Of a stretch of DNA of 64,000 bases, positions 51,787 through 62,514 are shown piece by piece. Below the pieces are notes generated by a model. It did not search any database. It was not told where the DNA came from and worked only from the letters and a program-made list of their open reading frames with translations. The DNA comes from Lepraria neglecta. Its lineage: Eukaryota > Ascomycota > Lecanoromycetes > Lecanorales > Stereocaulaceae. The number at the start of each line of letters is the position of its first letter. The first letter of the stretch is position 1. Both the position numbers and the translations under genes were made by a program. The stretch is from NCBI GenBank assembly GCA_033220425.1, contig CM065649.1, forward strand, positions 3,782,001 through 3,846,000, written 5' to 3'.

Positions 51787-53784
51787 ATGGAAGGCTATCA
51801 CGGATCAGGACGAAGACACTTCAAAGATGATGTGTTCGTGTGGGACAAGAAGTTCGCAGTGCGCCAAGAGAACGCCTACATCGCTGAGAGAAGGCTGTTA
51901 AAAGCCGAAGACAACGAAACCATAATCACAGCATTCATCAACCAGTTTGGTTCATGGCTCGATCCTCCTCAATACAGTTACCGTGCACTACGCGACTTCC
52001 TTGAGAAAGCTATTGATGAAAGTGGCAACCCTGAGAACATCTTGAATACTGATCCAACGCCAGCTCCACATTCTCGGATTCTTGTTCTGCTGGATGACAG
52101 ACGTGATGAAACTGGCTGGCAGGACGCCGGCGGCGCAAGACACAGAGCTAGGGATTGGAACAGCTACGCAGAAGGCTATCCTCCACAAGGAGAGAGCATA
52201 GAGTGTTCAATGCTAAATGCTGGAGATTTGTATAGGAAGCAGCTGCGAAGCGTAGGTCTGTCCTAAAGTTGTTTTCACCATTTAATCACTTACAGAAACT
52301 CGACCATGGTGCTGAGCGGCGGATACTGTGAGCATGACTCATCGACAGCCGGCAGCTAATGCTAACACAGTCGAGATATATCTGTGATATGTCGCCGATA
52401 TGTGGACTTGCACTCATCTCAACTATACCTCAATACCAAGCCACTATCTTGCGGGACTTCATACAGCGTTATGTCTCTTATCGCGTATTCATTGGGGTCT
52501 CTTTGGTCGGTGTGACAGACTACAGAAATGTTTTTATTTAACTAATGAAATCTTAGTCCTTCGGGTTCACACTGGAATTCCACCTACCCTACTATGCTTT
52601 ACGTCAACATGCAATCTTACGAAAAGATCCCCGAGGTCTGCGTCGATGTGGTAAGTTCATTACTGATCGCAAAAGACTAGAAGCTTTAGAGTTCCTATAC
52701 GAAGCTCAGATTTCTGTGGCAATCGTGGGCGTCGATGAGTGGGTCTGGACAGCTTACTGCTGTACGGAGACTTACTTCGGAAGCGAGGAGACGATACAGT
52801 ATTACCATGAACAGGAGGTTGATGCGCCCTCAGGAGGAGCCAGGCCTAGGCATTTTCCAGTGTGGAACCCGAGGGAATACTTCCTATTCATTCTTTCGCT
52901 GCGGTTCAGACAGGTGACTCGAGAATGGCGTAACGTGTCAGAAGCTCTGGAAGATCGACTGCAACACCATGTCAGGCATGTTACTCAGGAAAAGCCGCAA
53001 CGTCTCTGATACTTTGACAGGAAGAAAGTGTTTTCAACGAAGGCGGAGAGACGACTTCTCTGACGGACAACCCGTCATTCGGCTTGACAAAAGAGTACAC
53101 AAGGACTATCGATTTATTACGCCTGCTTCACAACGCCCTAGTCAAGACGATCGAATCATGGGAGTATTTTCAAGGTGGAGAGGTCCAATACTTTGAGGTG
53201 ACAGAGCACGAGGCATTGCGAAAATTATGGGACTCCCACCTTGCCGGTATCAACAAAAACATGACCGAGCTTCGATCCTTAAGAAGAATGTTATACCAGA
53301 GGATTGAGATGTTTGACAATAAGAGAAGTGGAGTCAGCTTTCTGATGCTGTTTCTGCCTGTGCGATTGCTGATCATTACAGCTTGTAAATGCCTCGCAGA
53401 TGGTTGAAAGTCGAGTGGCCACGCTGCAGGGCAGGGACATTGGGAGGCTTACAAAGGTGACTGTGGTAAGCCAAAGGATCCCCTTTAGCCAATATATACA
53501 CACTGATACTCACATGTAGGTCTATCTACCTCTCAATCTAGGCACAGCAAGTTGGCCCAAGCCCATAGACAATTTAAAACGCTGATTGGGAGCAGACAAT
53601 ATTCAGCATGGCAATCTTGCCAAAGGGAGCTTCTTGGGTTGTGTATGCTCTTCTCATCCTGTTTCTCACCGCTTTCACTCTTGCTATAGCGTTTAGAGAA
53701 CACATTGCCGCTCTTGCATGGTCGGCATGGAAGGCTTGGGGACAGAGATACAGCAGCAGAGGCTCGCGAGCTTTTTGGCCATGA
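51787..53784 (+). CDS. CorA-like fungal membrane protein, nine exons
   Basis: Member of a large fungal family with a C-terminal CorA-like two-helix membrane module; ion transport has not been shown for most members. Exons: 51787-52251, 52296-52327, 52376-52505, 52557-52650, 52690-52970, 53021-53332, 53382-53465, 53520-53546 (27 nt) and 53596-53784. The product is 537 residues. Family landmarks are AERRILYICDMSP, TLEFHLPYYALRQH, SVAIVGVDEWVWTAYC, NPREYFLFILSLRFRQVTREW, then a coiled region (NKNMTELRSLRRMLYQRIEM, LVNASQMVESRVATLQGRDI). The membrane part reads VYLPLNLGTTIFSMAILP followed by WVVYALLILFLTAFTLAIAF. The last intron (53547-53595) uses a GCAAGT donor. Splices near 52328-52375 and 52506 rely on weaker sites chosen to keep family alignment. 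Confidence 0.82.
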
Positions 53785-55274
53785 TCTACCAGAGTGGAGC
53801 AGTGTAGATATCGCAGCGACGGTGCTGAGTCGTGGAAGAATTCAATACAGATAGACAGCTTGCGCATCTTCGATGGTTGCAATCATCGCAACTAGGTGCT
53901 AATCCGCTCGCCGGGTTATGACATTGACACTAGATATATTAGAAATTGTCGAGGCTTTAGTCTGCCATTCGTACTTACACAGCGCCAAGCAGATGGCCTC
54001 AGTTGTGGTGAATATAGACGTGAATTCATTGACACTGATGGCCTGACCATACGTTCCCAGCCTAGCATTTGGATATCATCTTTCAGATAGATACAATGGG
54101 CGCACATGCGGTGACCACACCCACCACCGCACCGCGGGGTCTTCTCCGTCAATTTGGAGGTATTCGAAGTACCGCAAGTCGATTGACACTTGAGCTCATC
54201 ATGCTTCAGTCTCAGGAGGGACAATGTCTAGGAATAAGAAAGCTTACGCAGCGCCACTTATAGGTTGCACCGAGCCACGTCGCCGGCTCGATACCAACGA
54301 AGGAAGCATAACCAAGGGTGTTACAAGCCTCAAGGTCAATAGCTTCGGCAAAATTGATACGCCATTCCATGATTCTATGCGCTGTTCATTGCTCTAACGA
54401 GTACGCAAAAGTGGCCCCACTTGGCGCGTGAGGTGGCCATTTTCAGCTTCATCACACGAGCCAATTGGAAAGCGATACTAAAAAGACCTAATTCATACTA
54501 AATTTTGCGGTTCCGACGCTCTCTCTCAAAGAAAATCGTGTATGTTTCTACTTCTCACCACGTAGAAAATGCTGATATACTGCTCCTCGGCGAAGAACAC
54601 TATGATATCTAAGCTCCACCCTCTACGAATACCTCGCTACTCTCCACTCCTCGCTAACACAGAGACCTCTTAGATCTATTCATGCGGAGCGACAAAAGGC
54701 TGCGTTGCTGCTCTGCCCCTACATTTTCAGTCATACTTTCGGCTTCAAAAACTCTGACATAGAAGTGCATCCAGCTCCTTGCCCTGAAAATATTGCTATA
54801 TTCGTGCTTATGCTGGAAAGGTTTACATATGTTCTTATCATCGTAAAAGCTGTGGTTAGCGCTTTGAGGCAAGGCAAAGAGTCATGTTAGTACAGAGTCA
54901 AAGGTTTGAAGAGCTGGGAATCGCCTAAATACAGAGCTGGTAGCTCAGAGAAATGGGCAGATTGAAAGTGACACGATCAAGGCTGGCGGAGAATGAGGCT
55001 TAAGTTCAAAGAAAATTTTGACATTGTGGGCGACACGGGTATGGATTGATGTGAACTGAGTTCACAAATCTATCGAAAGCTTGACATTTAGAGATCGTTC
55101 GAGGCGAAGACTTCGGCAATTGTAGCTAATACTTCAAGGCAAAATCGGCACAGAGGACTCATAGAAGTATTAAATCTGCCCATTGGGGGCTACTATGGGG
55201 CTGTATGGAAGTGCGAAAGCACTGTGAAAGGAGAAGATGTATGTAATACGAATGTAGAGCCATTCCCTCGACAC
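53785..55274. other. Intergenic region
   Basis: About 1.5 kb where the CorA-like and R3H genes converge. Only short ORFs; no domain, RNA or repeat recognised. Confidence 0.4.
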
Positions 55275-56373
55275 TCAGACCATACCCCACAGAGGACGAG
55301 GTAGCACAGGTGACACGGGTCTACCACCGGCATTTCTTGGCGGGATACCCACATATGCCTCCCTTCGTGCTGGATTACCGACTGTAATTGACCAGGTGCG
55401 AAGACCGTAGTAGGAGGCTATGGAGTGAACCAGCCAGCGCCTACATTGGCATCAGCATTAGTGGGATTGAGGTTCAGTTGCAGCAATGTACGAACCCAAA
55501 CTTGGCTCCTTGGTCATTGGCTAAGCTGTCGAAGACTAAGCGATCTCTTTCAATGTCATTTTCATCCATGCTGTTCTTGGATTTAGGAGATGGAGGCATG
55601 TCGTGCATCTGCCCATTCCGTCCAACGAAGACGATATTTTCGTCTTCAGAATCGAGCTCTGGCTTCTCCTCTTCCTTCGCCTGATCTTTCCACTTCTTGA
55701 CAAAGAGTCGGACCTGTTCTTCAAGATCCCTTAGCAGGCCCTTTGCAGCCTTCGCTTTCTTAAGCTTCTCCCTCAGCTCGCGTGGAATCTTGCCTGCGCT
55801 CTCGTCTGATGCTTGAGCGCGTTGACGGGCTGCGTCACGCTTCTTTTTCTCCGGTCCCGCGCGAGCGGCCATATCTTGGTCCCAGAGTGGAGCGAGATAG
55901 TAGGGCACAGAGTGCTTGGGGTATGTGGGATGGACTTCCCAATCGCTCGGCAAAGGGGGCTGCGCCCAAGGATTGTTTAGGAGACGATCTGCAGAGCGGA
56001 AACTCGTCAACAGAGATTCGCATCATAGTCTTTGCTTATGATACGAACCATTCTCCCAGCGAGTGCGCCTGCGACTGCCCTCTTTGCCTTTCAGAAGGGC
56101 TTCGCGTCGCTTCAGGCTGTCGCGACGCATTGGTTCACGACGTGGGCGATAGGCAGAGGCTGCATCGCCATCCTTCTTCGGGACGGCGTGTTCGTCCAAA
56201 TCAATAGCTAGGGTTACAGATGTGCCCCGAACGCCACTGGGGGAGGAGAGGGAGACAGCGGAGAGCGATTGGGTGGCTTGCTCGGTCCATGCTTCTATGT
56301 TTATTGGCTGCTGAGGCGAGAAAGTGGGAGCGCCGCCTTGCGTGTACGCGGGGTCTTTAGGGAAGATTGCCAT
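55275..56373 (-). CDS. R3H-domain protein with R3H-associated N-terminal domain
   Basis: Predicted nucleic-acid-binding protein. Three exons, 56373-56049, 55988-55496 and 55440-55275 (introns 60 and 55 nt), give 327 residues. The N-terminus (MAIFPKDPAYTQGG, INIEAWTEQATQSLSAVSL) and the block PRREPMRRDSLKRREALLKG match the R3H-associated N-terminal domain. The middle holds WEVHPTYPKHSVPYYLAPLW and an acidic, Lys-rich coiled segment. The end contains RDRLVFDSLANDQGAKFG spliced to RWLVHSIASYYGLRTWSITV, with RREAYVGIP after it, an R3H-type single-strand nucleic-acid-binding fold. The ATG at 56373 is chosen over the longer upstream frame because it begins the conserved segment. It shares a 390-bp divergent promoter with the aminopeptidase gene. 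RNA target unknown. Confidence 0.88.
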
Positions 56374-56763
56374 GTTGTGCGGAGGATTGGGCCGATAAGG
56401 TGGGAGTGTCGAACGGGCACCCTGCGCCTTTGTCGCGAATGATGTCCAATGCGGCCAAGGGACAGCAGAGATTATATAGCCGGTCACAGTGCCTTGCAGA
56501 CTGCCAGAAACGGACAGTTTGATGACCGGAGAGTCAACGCTAACGGAAGGAATGGAGTCACAGGTGACAGCTTCCAAGTCTTGCAGTCATCCAGAAAGCG
56601 CGCTAAAATATTCACCCTTGCTACCCGTCGCCACTTATCGTGCTTGCTACTTCATCAGCTGCTCTGTCTGGAGATAGCTTCTCCCTCTCATTATCCATTG
56701 TCCATTGCTCATTGCTGTTTGTCTTCGTCCAGTCTGTATTACTTTGAAGTATTTCTAGCCACC
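56374..56763. promoter_or_regulatory. Divergent promoter region of the R3H and aminopeptidase genes
   Basis: 390 bases between divergent starts must contain both promoters. The aminopeptidase side is pyrimidine-rich with CATTGTCCATTGCTCATTGC repeats near 56693-56716 and ends CCACCATGA. Confidence 0.5.
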
Positions 56764-58110
56764 ATGAAGCTCATCCCGCTCGTCGCAGCCTGGTGCTCGA
56801 CGTCCGCCGTTGCACTGTCAATCCCTTCCCCCAATCAAGCTCCCCTTGGACAGGGTGCTGTAGGAGGCCGCTATCTCATCGAACTGGGCCCAGGAGAAAC
56901 AAGATGGATCGAGGATGACGAGAAGTGGGACTTGAGACGGGTAAGTGCTCCACGACGTATTGTTCTGAATCCATACTGGAGGTGACGATTTGATGAACGA
57001 TAAGCTGACACCGAGTAGAAAGGGATAAACTTCATGGACATTACCGATACCCCTGACCTTGGATCACTGAATACACACGCTCTTAGCAAAAAGACCACGG
57101 TCATATTCCCGAAGAAGCCTGCATACAACGACAGTCTCGCCCCACTGTTGAAGGAGCTGAAGAAAGAGAACATGCACACCAACCTTGAGAAATTCAGCTC
57201 CTTCTATACTCGGTATTACAAGTCATCCTACGGTGCAGAGTCCTCGGCCTGGCTTCTCGCCAAAGTGAACGAGACCATCCAGAAGTCTGGAGCCGACGAA
57301 TACGGAGCCTACGTCAAGCACTTCGAGCACTCATGGGGACAGAACAGTGTCATTGCTACGATACCCGGCAAGAGCGAAAAGACTATCGTTATCGGCGCTC
57401 ACCAAGACAGTATCAACCTAATATTCCCCTCCCTATTCAGAGCACCGGGAGCAGACGACGATGGCAGTGGCACGGTGACCATCCTCGAAGCTTTAAGGGT
57501 CCTCCTGAGGTCCGAAGCTATCATCAAAGGCAATGCATCTAACACTATCGAATTCCACTGGTACTCCGCGGAAGAGGGCGGGCTCCTGGGGAGTCAAGCT
57601 ATTTTCACCGCGTATGAGAAGCAGGGCAAGGACGTCAAAGCTATGTTGCAGCAAGACATGACGGGCTACACTCACGCAACCATTGCAGCGGGTAAACCTG
57701 AAAGCGTTGGAGTCATCACGGACTATGTCAGCCCAGCTCTGACGGACTTCATCAAAGAAGTCATTACAGAGGTGAGTCAGCCTCCGATGATGATGTTGAG
57801 CAACATGCTTACTCAATACTAGTACTGCACAATTCCGTACGTTCTTACGAAATGGTATGATATCCTCACTTCTATTGAAGCATGCAAAAACTAACATAGA
57901 AACAGCGGATACGCTTGCAGCGACCACGCGTCGGCCTCTAAGGCTGGCTATCCTTCTGCCTTCGTCATTGAATCGGACTTTGAATACAGCGACCAGAAAA
58001 TCCACACTACGGAAGACAAGATAGATTATCTTGATTTCGATCACATGCTGCAGCATGCAAGGATGACGCTTGGTCTGGTGTATGAGCTTGCGTTTGCCGA
58101 ATTTAGTTAG
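56764..58110 (+). CDS. Secreted leucine aminopeptidase (metallopeptidase family M28)
   Basis: Zinc exopeptidase that removes N-terminal residues, preferring leucine, and is secreted by filamentous fungi during growth on protein. Four exons, 56764-56940, 57019-57771, 57823-57854 (32 nt) and 57906-58110, give 388 residues. A signal peptide ([19 protein letters not shown]) is followed by a propeptide of about 60 residues. Zinc ligands are visible: His in IGAHQDS, bridging Asp in GADDDGSG, the Glu pair in YSAEEGG, Asp in LQQDMTGY and the last His in KIHTTED. The cysteines of EYCTIPYV and CGYACSD could form the family disulfide. The start has a CCACCATGA context. Several N-glycosylation sequons (NDS, NET, NAS) agree with secretion. 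Identity is firm. Confidence 0.93.
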
Positions 58111-58516
58111 GTTCATAGTGTTCGGGTACCCATGAGTGGATGAGTAATGCAGGCATCACTTCTATTCTAGTTCTCAGAGCCGAGACTGTCACAAAGTTTG
58201 AGGGCTGCGGTTCCATCTTCACCGTCTTTCTGCTATCGCTCTTTCCTTGTTCAAAAACTCTAGGAGGCAAGCGCGTTGGAAGCGTCTAGTTTCCCATCAC
58301 TTTGTTTTTCCTTCCTTGCCGGACCATCAATCTTCCACATCCCCTAAGCGAACCTCATGCTCGCTTGATTCAGGTTCTACAAGTAGCTCCAGCACCGTTA
58401 GCTTTCGAGAACACATCCTTCATAGCATCCTGCCCTTAATCTTCGGGAGCAACAAGCCGCTTCGGACGTTCACAGGCTTAGCCTTCTCACAGCGGACTTT
58501 GAGCTTCAACGCATCC
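58111..58516. other. Intergenic region
   Basis: About 0.4 kb of aminopeptidase 3' flank and upstream sequence of the next gene; nothing else recognised. Confidence 0.45.
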
Positions 58517-59562
58517 ATGATGGAGCGACTCCAGACCTGTAAGATACACCGCCTCCCTCAGACAATGTGAATCCTGTTCAGCAGCTAATCTCTGGTGTCC
58601 TAGTCAACCCGTTTGTGCAGCACGAGAGCCATAGCAGGAGCTCTCTGATCACCTACCGCATCTTGGCTCTCCTTTCCTTACTCATCACGGTCTTCGTCAG
58701 CATCGGACTCACCATCAAAGCTCCGCCAAATGGCAAGACTATCTGGGACCAGAACGAGGCATATCCTACTCCGTTCTCTCCGAGCCCTCACATCATCTCT
58801 GCTTACTGGTATGTTTGACACCCCACTACCAGCCCAAGTCACCATGAATCAAGATGCTAACATGTGCCTAGGATCATACTCTTCGCTCTCCAATTCGGCT
58901 ACCTCTACATTCTCTACATATTCAACACCGAGCATTGTCAACCGTGACGCCAATGTCGGTTCTCAGTTTATCTTACACAGCCTTCTACAAATCGCCTTTC
59001 TCTTCCTATGGGTCTACGACCACTTCTGGTACGCAGAGGCCGTACTCGTACTTAATGACGTGAACCTCAAAACCCTCTACTTCCGCCACCTCAGAACCCC
59101 TCGCTATGTGCACATCCCTGTCGTCACTGGTCCACTGGCTTGGACTTTCATTGCTATCCTTTCGAACGGTGCTACCATGGTGAACGCCCATAGCTACGCT
59201 GCTAGGATCTGTGCCAACATCGCTATCTGGTCTATCCTTCTTTATGGCACCTTCTTCCTGCTCGCCTTCATGGACTACGCTATAGGCTTTGAGCTGTCAA
59301 TCCTCTCATTGGGTAAGCACCTTTACATCAGGTACTTGCCAACGCGACTAACAAATTATTACCACTAGCTCTCGCTGTGCACCAGCTTTCTATCCACGTG
59401 GTCGCCCTCCAATGGATCTTTGGCTTCATCATCATAGGACTCCTCCTCCTGGTAACCCTGGCCTTCGCAATCCTGCCAATGTTCGGCAAAGAGTTGATTC
59501 TCTTCTCCGCAGACGACGATGCTGATAGCGAGGACTGGGAGAGGGAGCCACTGCTCGCATGA
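58517..59562 (+). pseudogene. DUF1774-like membrane protein gene with an apparent frameshift
   Basis: Multi-span fungal membrane protein of unknown function. Inferred exons are 58517-58538, 58604-58808, 58872-59312 and 59369-59562. The first exon is only 22 nt; the splice joins MMERLQT to FNPFVQHESHSRSSLITYRI, the usual family start. Hydrophobic segments include ALLSLLITVFVSIGLTIKA, IILFALQFGYLYILYIFN, ILHSLLQIAFLFLWVY, WTFIAILSNGATMVNAHS and IFGFIIIGLLLLVTLAFAIL. The third segment is read in one frame and the next conserved part (IVNRDANVGSQFILHSLL) in the next frame. The shift is near 58933, and without correction a stop occurs at 58945-58947. One extra base explains it. This may be a sequencing error or a recent inactivation. 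The tail EDWEREPLLA is intact, which favours error or very recent loss. Confidence 0.65.
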
Positions 59563-60231
59563 GAGTTGGGAAGTATTCCCTGAAGTGCTACGAGTGGCGT
59601 TCTAGATTGTGTTTCGAGTCTGTCTTTCCATCAGGGCAGCTGTTGAGAGGAGTGGTGTCTTTCTTTGCTTTTCCAAAGTATACTTACTTTCGTTTGTGAA
59701 GTGTTGTCCTCCCAAGGCCTGTGTTTCTTGTATCACAAGCAATTTTTATGCGCTGGCAGCATACGTTAATGGGAGGAAAGGCTGAGGCAGAGCGTCAGTC
59801 TTTTCCTTGAATGATAGCAGGGTAGCATTATTATGGTGATCAGGGTACCAACGTCAATGGAGCATTGTCAAATTTTGCTGCAGGATCGATAAAAAATAGT
59901 TCGTCAATACAGATATGTGGTTTGTACAGCACATTCTTACAGTCGCGCATTTTCTACATTCTCCTCGGTATTGATTCTCCTCGGTATTGATCCCAAATCG
60001 ACGACTGCAGGCTCCTCATACTTCCGCTGCTGCACCCTCACGGCTTCAATATTCTCCGCAGCCTTCCATCTGCACCGCACATTGCAGCTACTACAGCACC
60101 ATGTCTGATCTTAGAGACTGGCTTCTTTACATGCCTCAGCTGTATCTTCGCTGATCACTTGACGATGTTCTCGGCCGCCCGTTGACAAATCGGCTTGCCG
60201 TCACTTCTCGCAATACCCTCCGTCATCTCCG
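59563..60231. other. Convergent 3' flanks
   Basis: About 0.67 kb between tail-to-tail genes. A small perfect duplication of TTGATTCTCCTCGGTA is seen near 59960-59990. No gene recognised. Confidence 0.45.
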
Positions 60232-60882
60232 TCAGCTCAGTGGACTAGGAGGCCACCGTTCGCGCTCCACACTGCTCCTTAATCCATCCCACCTCTCAAT
60301 CTTCCTCACACTCTCCTCCCACTTCCTCCTCCTTTCCCCCTCCGACTCAGGAGACTCCTCTGCCGGACTAGCGGTCAAACCAATAGTCCCTTCATCAAAC
60401 GCCTCAACCAGTGCAGTCGAGTGCCTAGTATCTGGCTCTGCCTGTGGTAAGATCTGCGGATCATCCCACTGAAGGAAAGATTCCATGTGGAAGACGTTTT
60501 GTGGAAGATCGTAAAGGCCATTGAAACTCCTCCAAATTTGCTCCTCTTCCTTATGCCACGCGTCCATGATCTTTATTTGGGCGGCTAGCATTTCTGTTTC
60601 GCGATCTCGCTGAGAACTGCTAGTACGTGTGCTATCGGCTGAATTTGAACGGAATTGCAATCCTGAGACGATGCGGGCTGATGTTCTGGTGTTGACTAGC
60701 TGGTCGAGGTATTTGGCGTTTATGCGTGTTTGGGCGGTGAAACATTGGCCGTAGTGGCATGCTCGGCAGGGGTAATTCAGGTGGACTGGTGTGAGGTCGG
60801 TGGTTGAATGGGAGACGTTTTTGGTGAAGCTGCAGTTGCAGGTGTGGATGTATGTTCGGGTGGGCAGTCGAGCGGCGTACAT
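60232..60882 (-). CDS. Fungal protein of unknown function with CxC...CRAC cysteines
   Basis: I do not recognise a named family. The single-exon model starts at the ATG at 60882 (MYAARLPTRTYIHTCNC) and gives 216 residues. Near the N-terminus the spacing CNCSFTKN...YPCRACHYGQC suggests a small zinc-binding site. Then comes a helical, charged region (AAQIKIMDAWHKEEEQIWR) with the block HMESFLQWDDPQILP, and a Glu/Arg-rich tail ending RWPPSPLS. There is no signal peptide or membrane segment. The same frame stays open upstream without an ATG, so a short upstream exon cannot be excluded. The minus-strand coding sequence is C-rich early and G-rich late, like other genuine genes in the window, which supports reality. 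Confidence 0.65.
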   Translation of the reverse strand: MYAARLPTRTYIHTCNCSFTKNVSHSTTDLTPVHLNYPCRACHYGQCFTAQTRINAKYLDQLVNTRTSARIVSGLQFRSNSADSTRTSSSQRDRETEMLAAQIKIMDAWHKEEEQIWRSFNGLYDLPQNVFHMESFLQWDDPQILPQAEPDTRHSTALVEAFDEGTIGLTASPAEESPESEGERRRKWEESVRKIERWDGLRSSVERERWPPSPLS

Positions 60883-62514
60883 TTTGAGGTTTAGGGAGGA
60901 TGCTGTAGCATCCAGCTGCAATCATGGTGGAAGGATAAGTGCAATTACATGAAGGGACTTGTAGATCATGGTTTACGAGTTGTGAGCATCGTTAGTATTG
61001 GATGTGGTGTTGAAAAGGGAGGCGACCCAAAAAGAGACCCACGCCAACGCATTAGGCATTGGGGTGAAATTCAACACTGGAAACTTAGTATTCGAATTAC
61101 AATGCGTATGATACTCCACAAATAGGTTTGCGATACCCAAGATACGTGTCGTCGCCTTGGACAATGTCAGGAGATGCTTGCATGACAAAAGGAAGAGTAC
61201 AGTCACCACAGGCATTTTCGCATGTCACTTTGAGAAGCATGCATACTCTGTACACCATCACCACAATCGCAAGAATGTTTCCATGAAAGATTCACTTGAT
61301 ATAAAATGCTCTATAGGTTCACGTCAAAAGTCATGATGACAGAAAGGGTGCGGTCATGCGCCACACTCTCCACCACATTCAAGACGCAATGAACAGTGCT
61401 TACTCTGCTTATCAAGGTTTTTGGCTTCACCGTCTGCAACCGAAGCTATACCCAGATTGCACTGATGAGTCCGTTTGGCAGGCTATCTGAGTGGGCATGA
61501 AGAAATGCATACTATGCATACGGTCAATACAACTGCAAACATATTGCAATAGCTTCGCACCAATGCTCGATAGGTTCGCATCAAAAGGCAGGTTTCGGGG
61601 AATACGAAACGGTTGCTAGACGTTATCTCAAACGGCCAAACCACTTTTTGTTTTTATCATTCTGCCAACTTGGGCCGCCTACTAGTCTGGACGGTCCAGG
61701 GAAACGCTCATGGAAAGGGATGTGTGGCTCGACGAAGCTGGTATAGAGGAAAAGAGAATGAAAGGTAAGGATATATCTGGCTCCGGGCTGAGCGGAAAGT
61801 AAAACGTATTCAGCTCGTGAGCAGCTGCAAGTAGACGATGTCTTGTTCATTCTCAATAAAAGCAGGAAATTGACAGGGTCCTGCTCGGAGAATTGGATGG
61901 TTGATTGAGCAGTCTTTTGCTCGAGATCTGCAGAAATGTTAGCGTTTTCTTCGTTAGGAGGAGCAAAAGGAATTATGAAACTGTCAGCGAATAGTTCTTC
62001 GCCCTCAAACATGTGTTTTCACCCGCTCTCAGCTTTGTCGTATAGCATTTTCTGCACCCTTCGTTCTCACAGAAGGCTTCTGTAGTGGATTAGTGGCTGC
62101 TTCATTTCAAGGTGTGTAGAATGTTAGTGACTTTTTGATTAGGAGAAGCAGAATGAAACGGGCCGTGAGTGGTTCGTTGCCATCAAACGTGTGTTTTCAC
62201 CAGCTCTCAGCTCCATCGTAAAGAGTCTTCTGCAAAGCCAGCTTCTCGGGGGATCATTGGCTGCTTCGTTTCGAAATACGTCTAGAACTTTCGCCCCTAA
62301 GGACTCTCCGCTGTCAAAGCCGCAGAAGGTTGATTGCCACCCTTTTCCTTACTTTTTTTACACGCGGTGCTCCGCGCTATTCCCGATGAGGCTTGCTGCT
62401 TTAAAAGCTTGGCAGCCATTGAGCTCACGCCACCAGGGCTGCGCACCTCTGCCCAACTTCTTCCAGACTCTTCCACGTATGCTCGTATAAAAGTTGGCCG
62501 CAAAGAAGTTGGCC
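60883..62514. other. Intergenic region with a diverged tandem duplication
   Basis: About 1.6 kb upstream of both divergent genes. A 129-codon minus-strand ORF (61623-62012) has no motif I recognise and overlaps repeated DNA. Short related phrases (ATAGGTTCRCRTCAAAAG near 61313 and 61570) and a longer duplication (61930-62290) suggest old local repeats. Confidence 0.4.
61930..62290. repeat. Diverged tandem duplication, period about 185 bp
   Basis: The plus strand near 61939-62060 (AATGTTAGCG...CCTCAAACATGTGTTTTCAC... GCTCTCAGCTTTGTCGTA) is repeated near 62121-62235 (AATGTTAGTG...CATCAAACGTGTGTTTTCAC... GCTCTCAGCTCCATCGTA). GTGGCTGCTTCATTTC and TTGGCTGCTTCGTTTC follow in each. The copies have many substitutions. 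Confidence 0.6.

Noticed and set aside
52251-52376. Suspected frameshift in the CorA-like gene
   Set aside because: Using the acceptor AG at 52374-52375 instead of the CAG at 52368-52370 restores the frame and gives RRILYICDMSP, so the gene is intact.
61623-62012. 129-codon minus-strand ORF starting MFEGEELF
   Set aside because: No family similarity recognised, and it overlaps the diverged tandem duplication, so it may be fortuitous.
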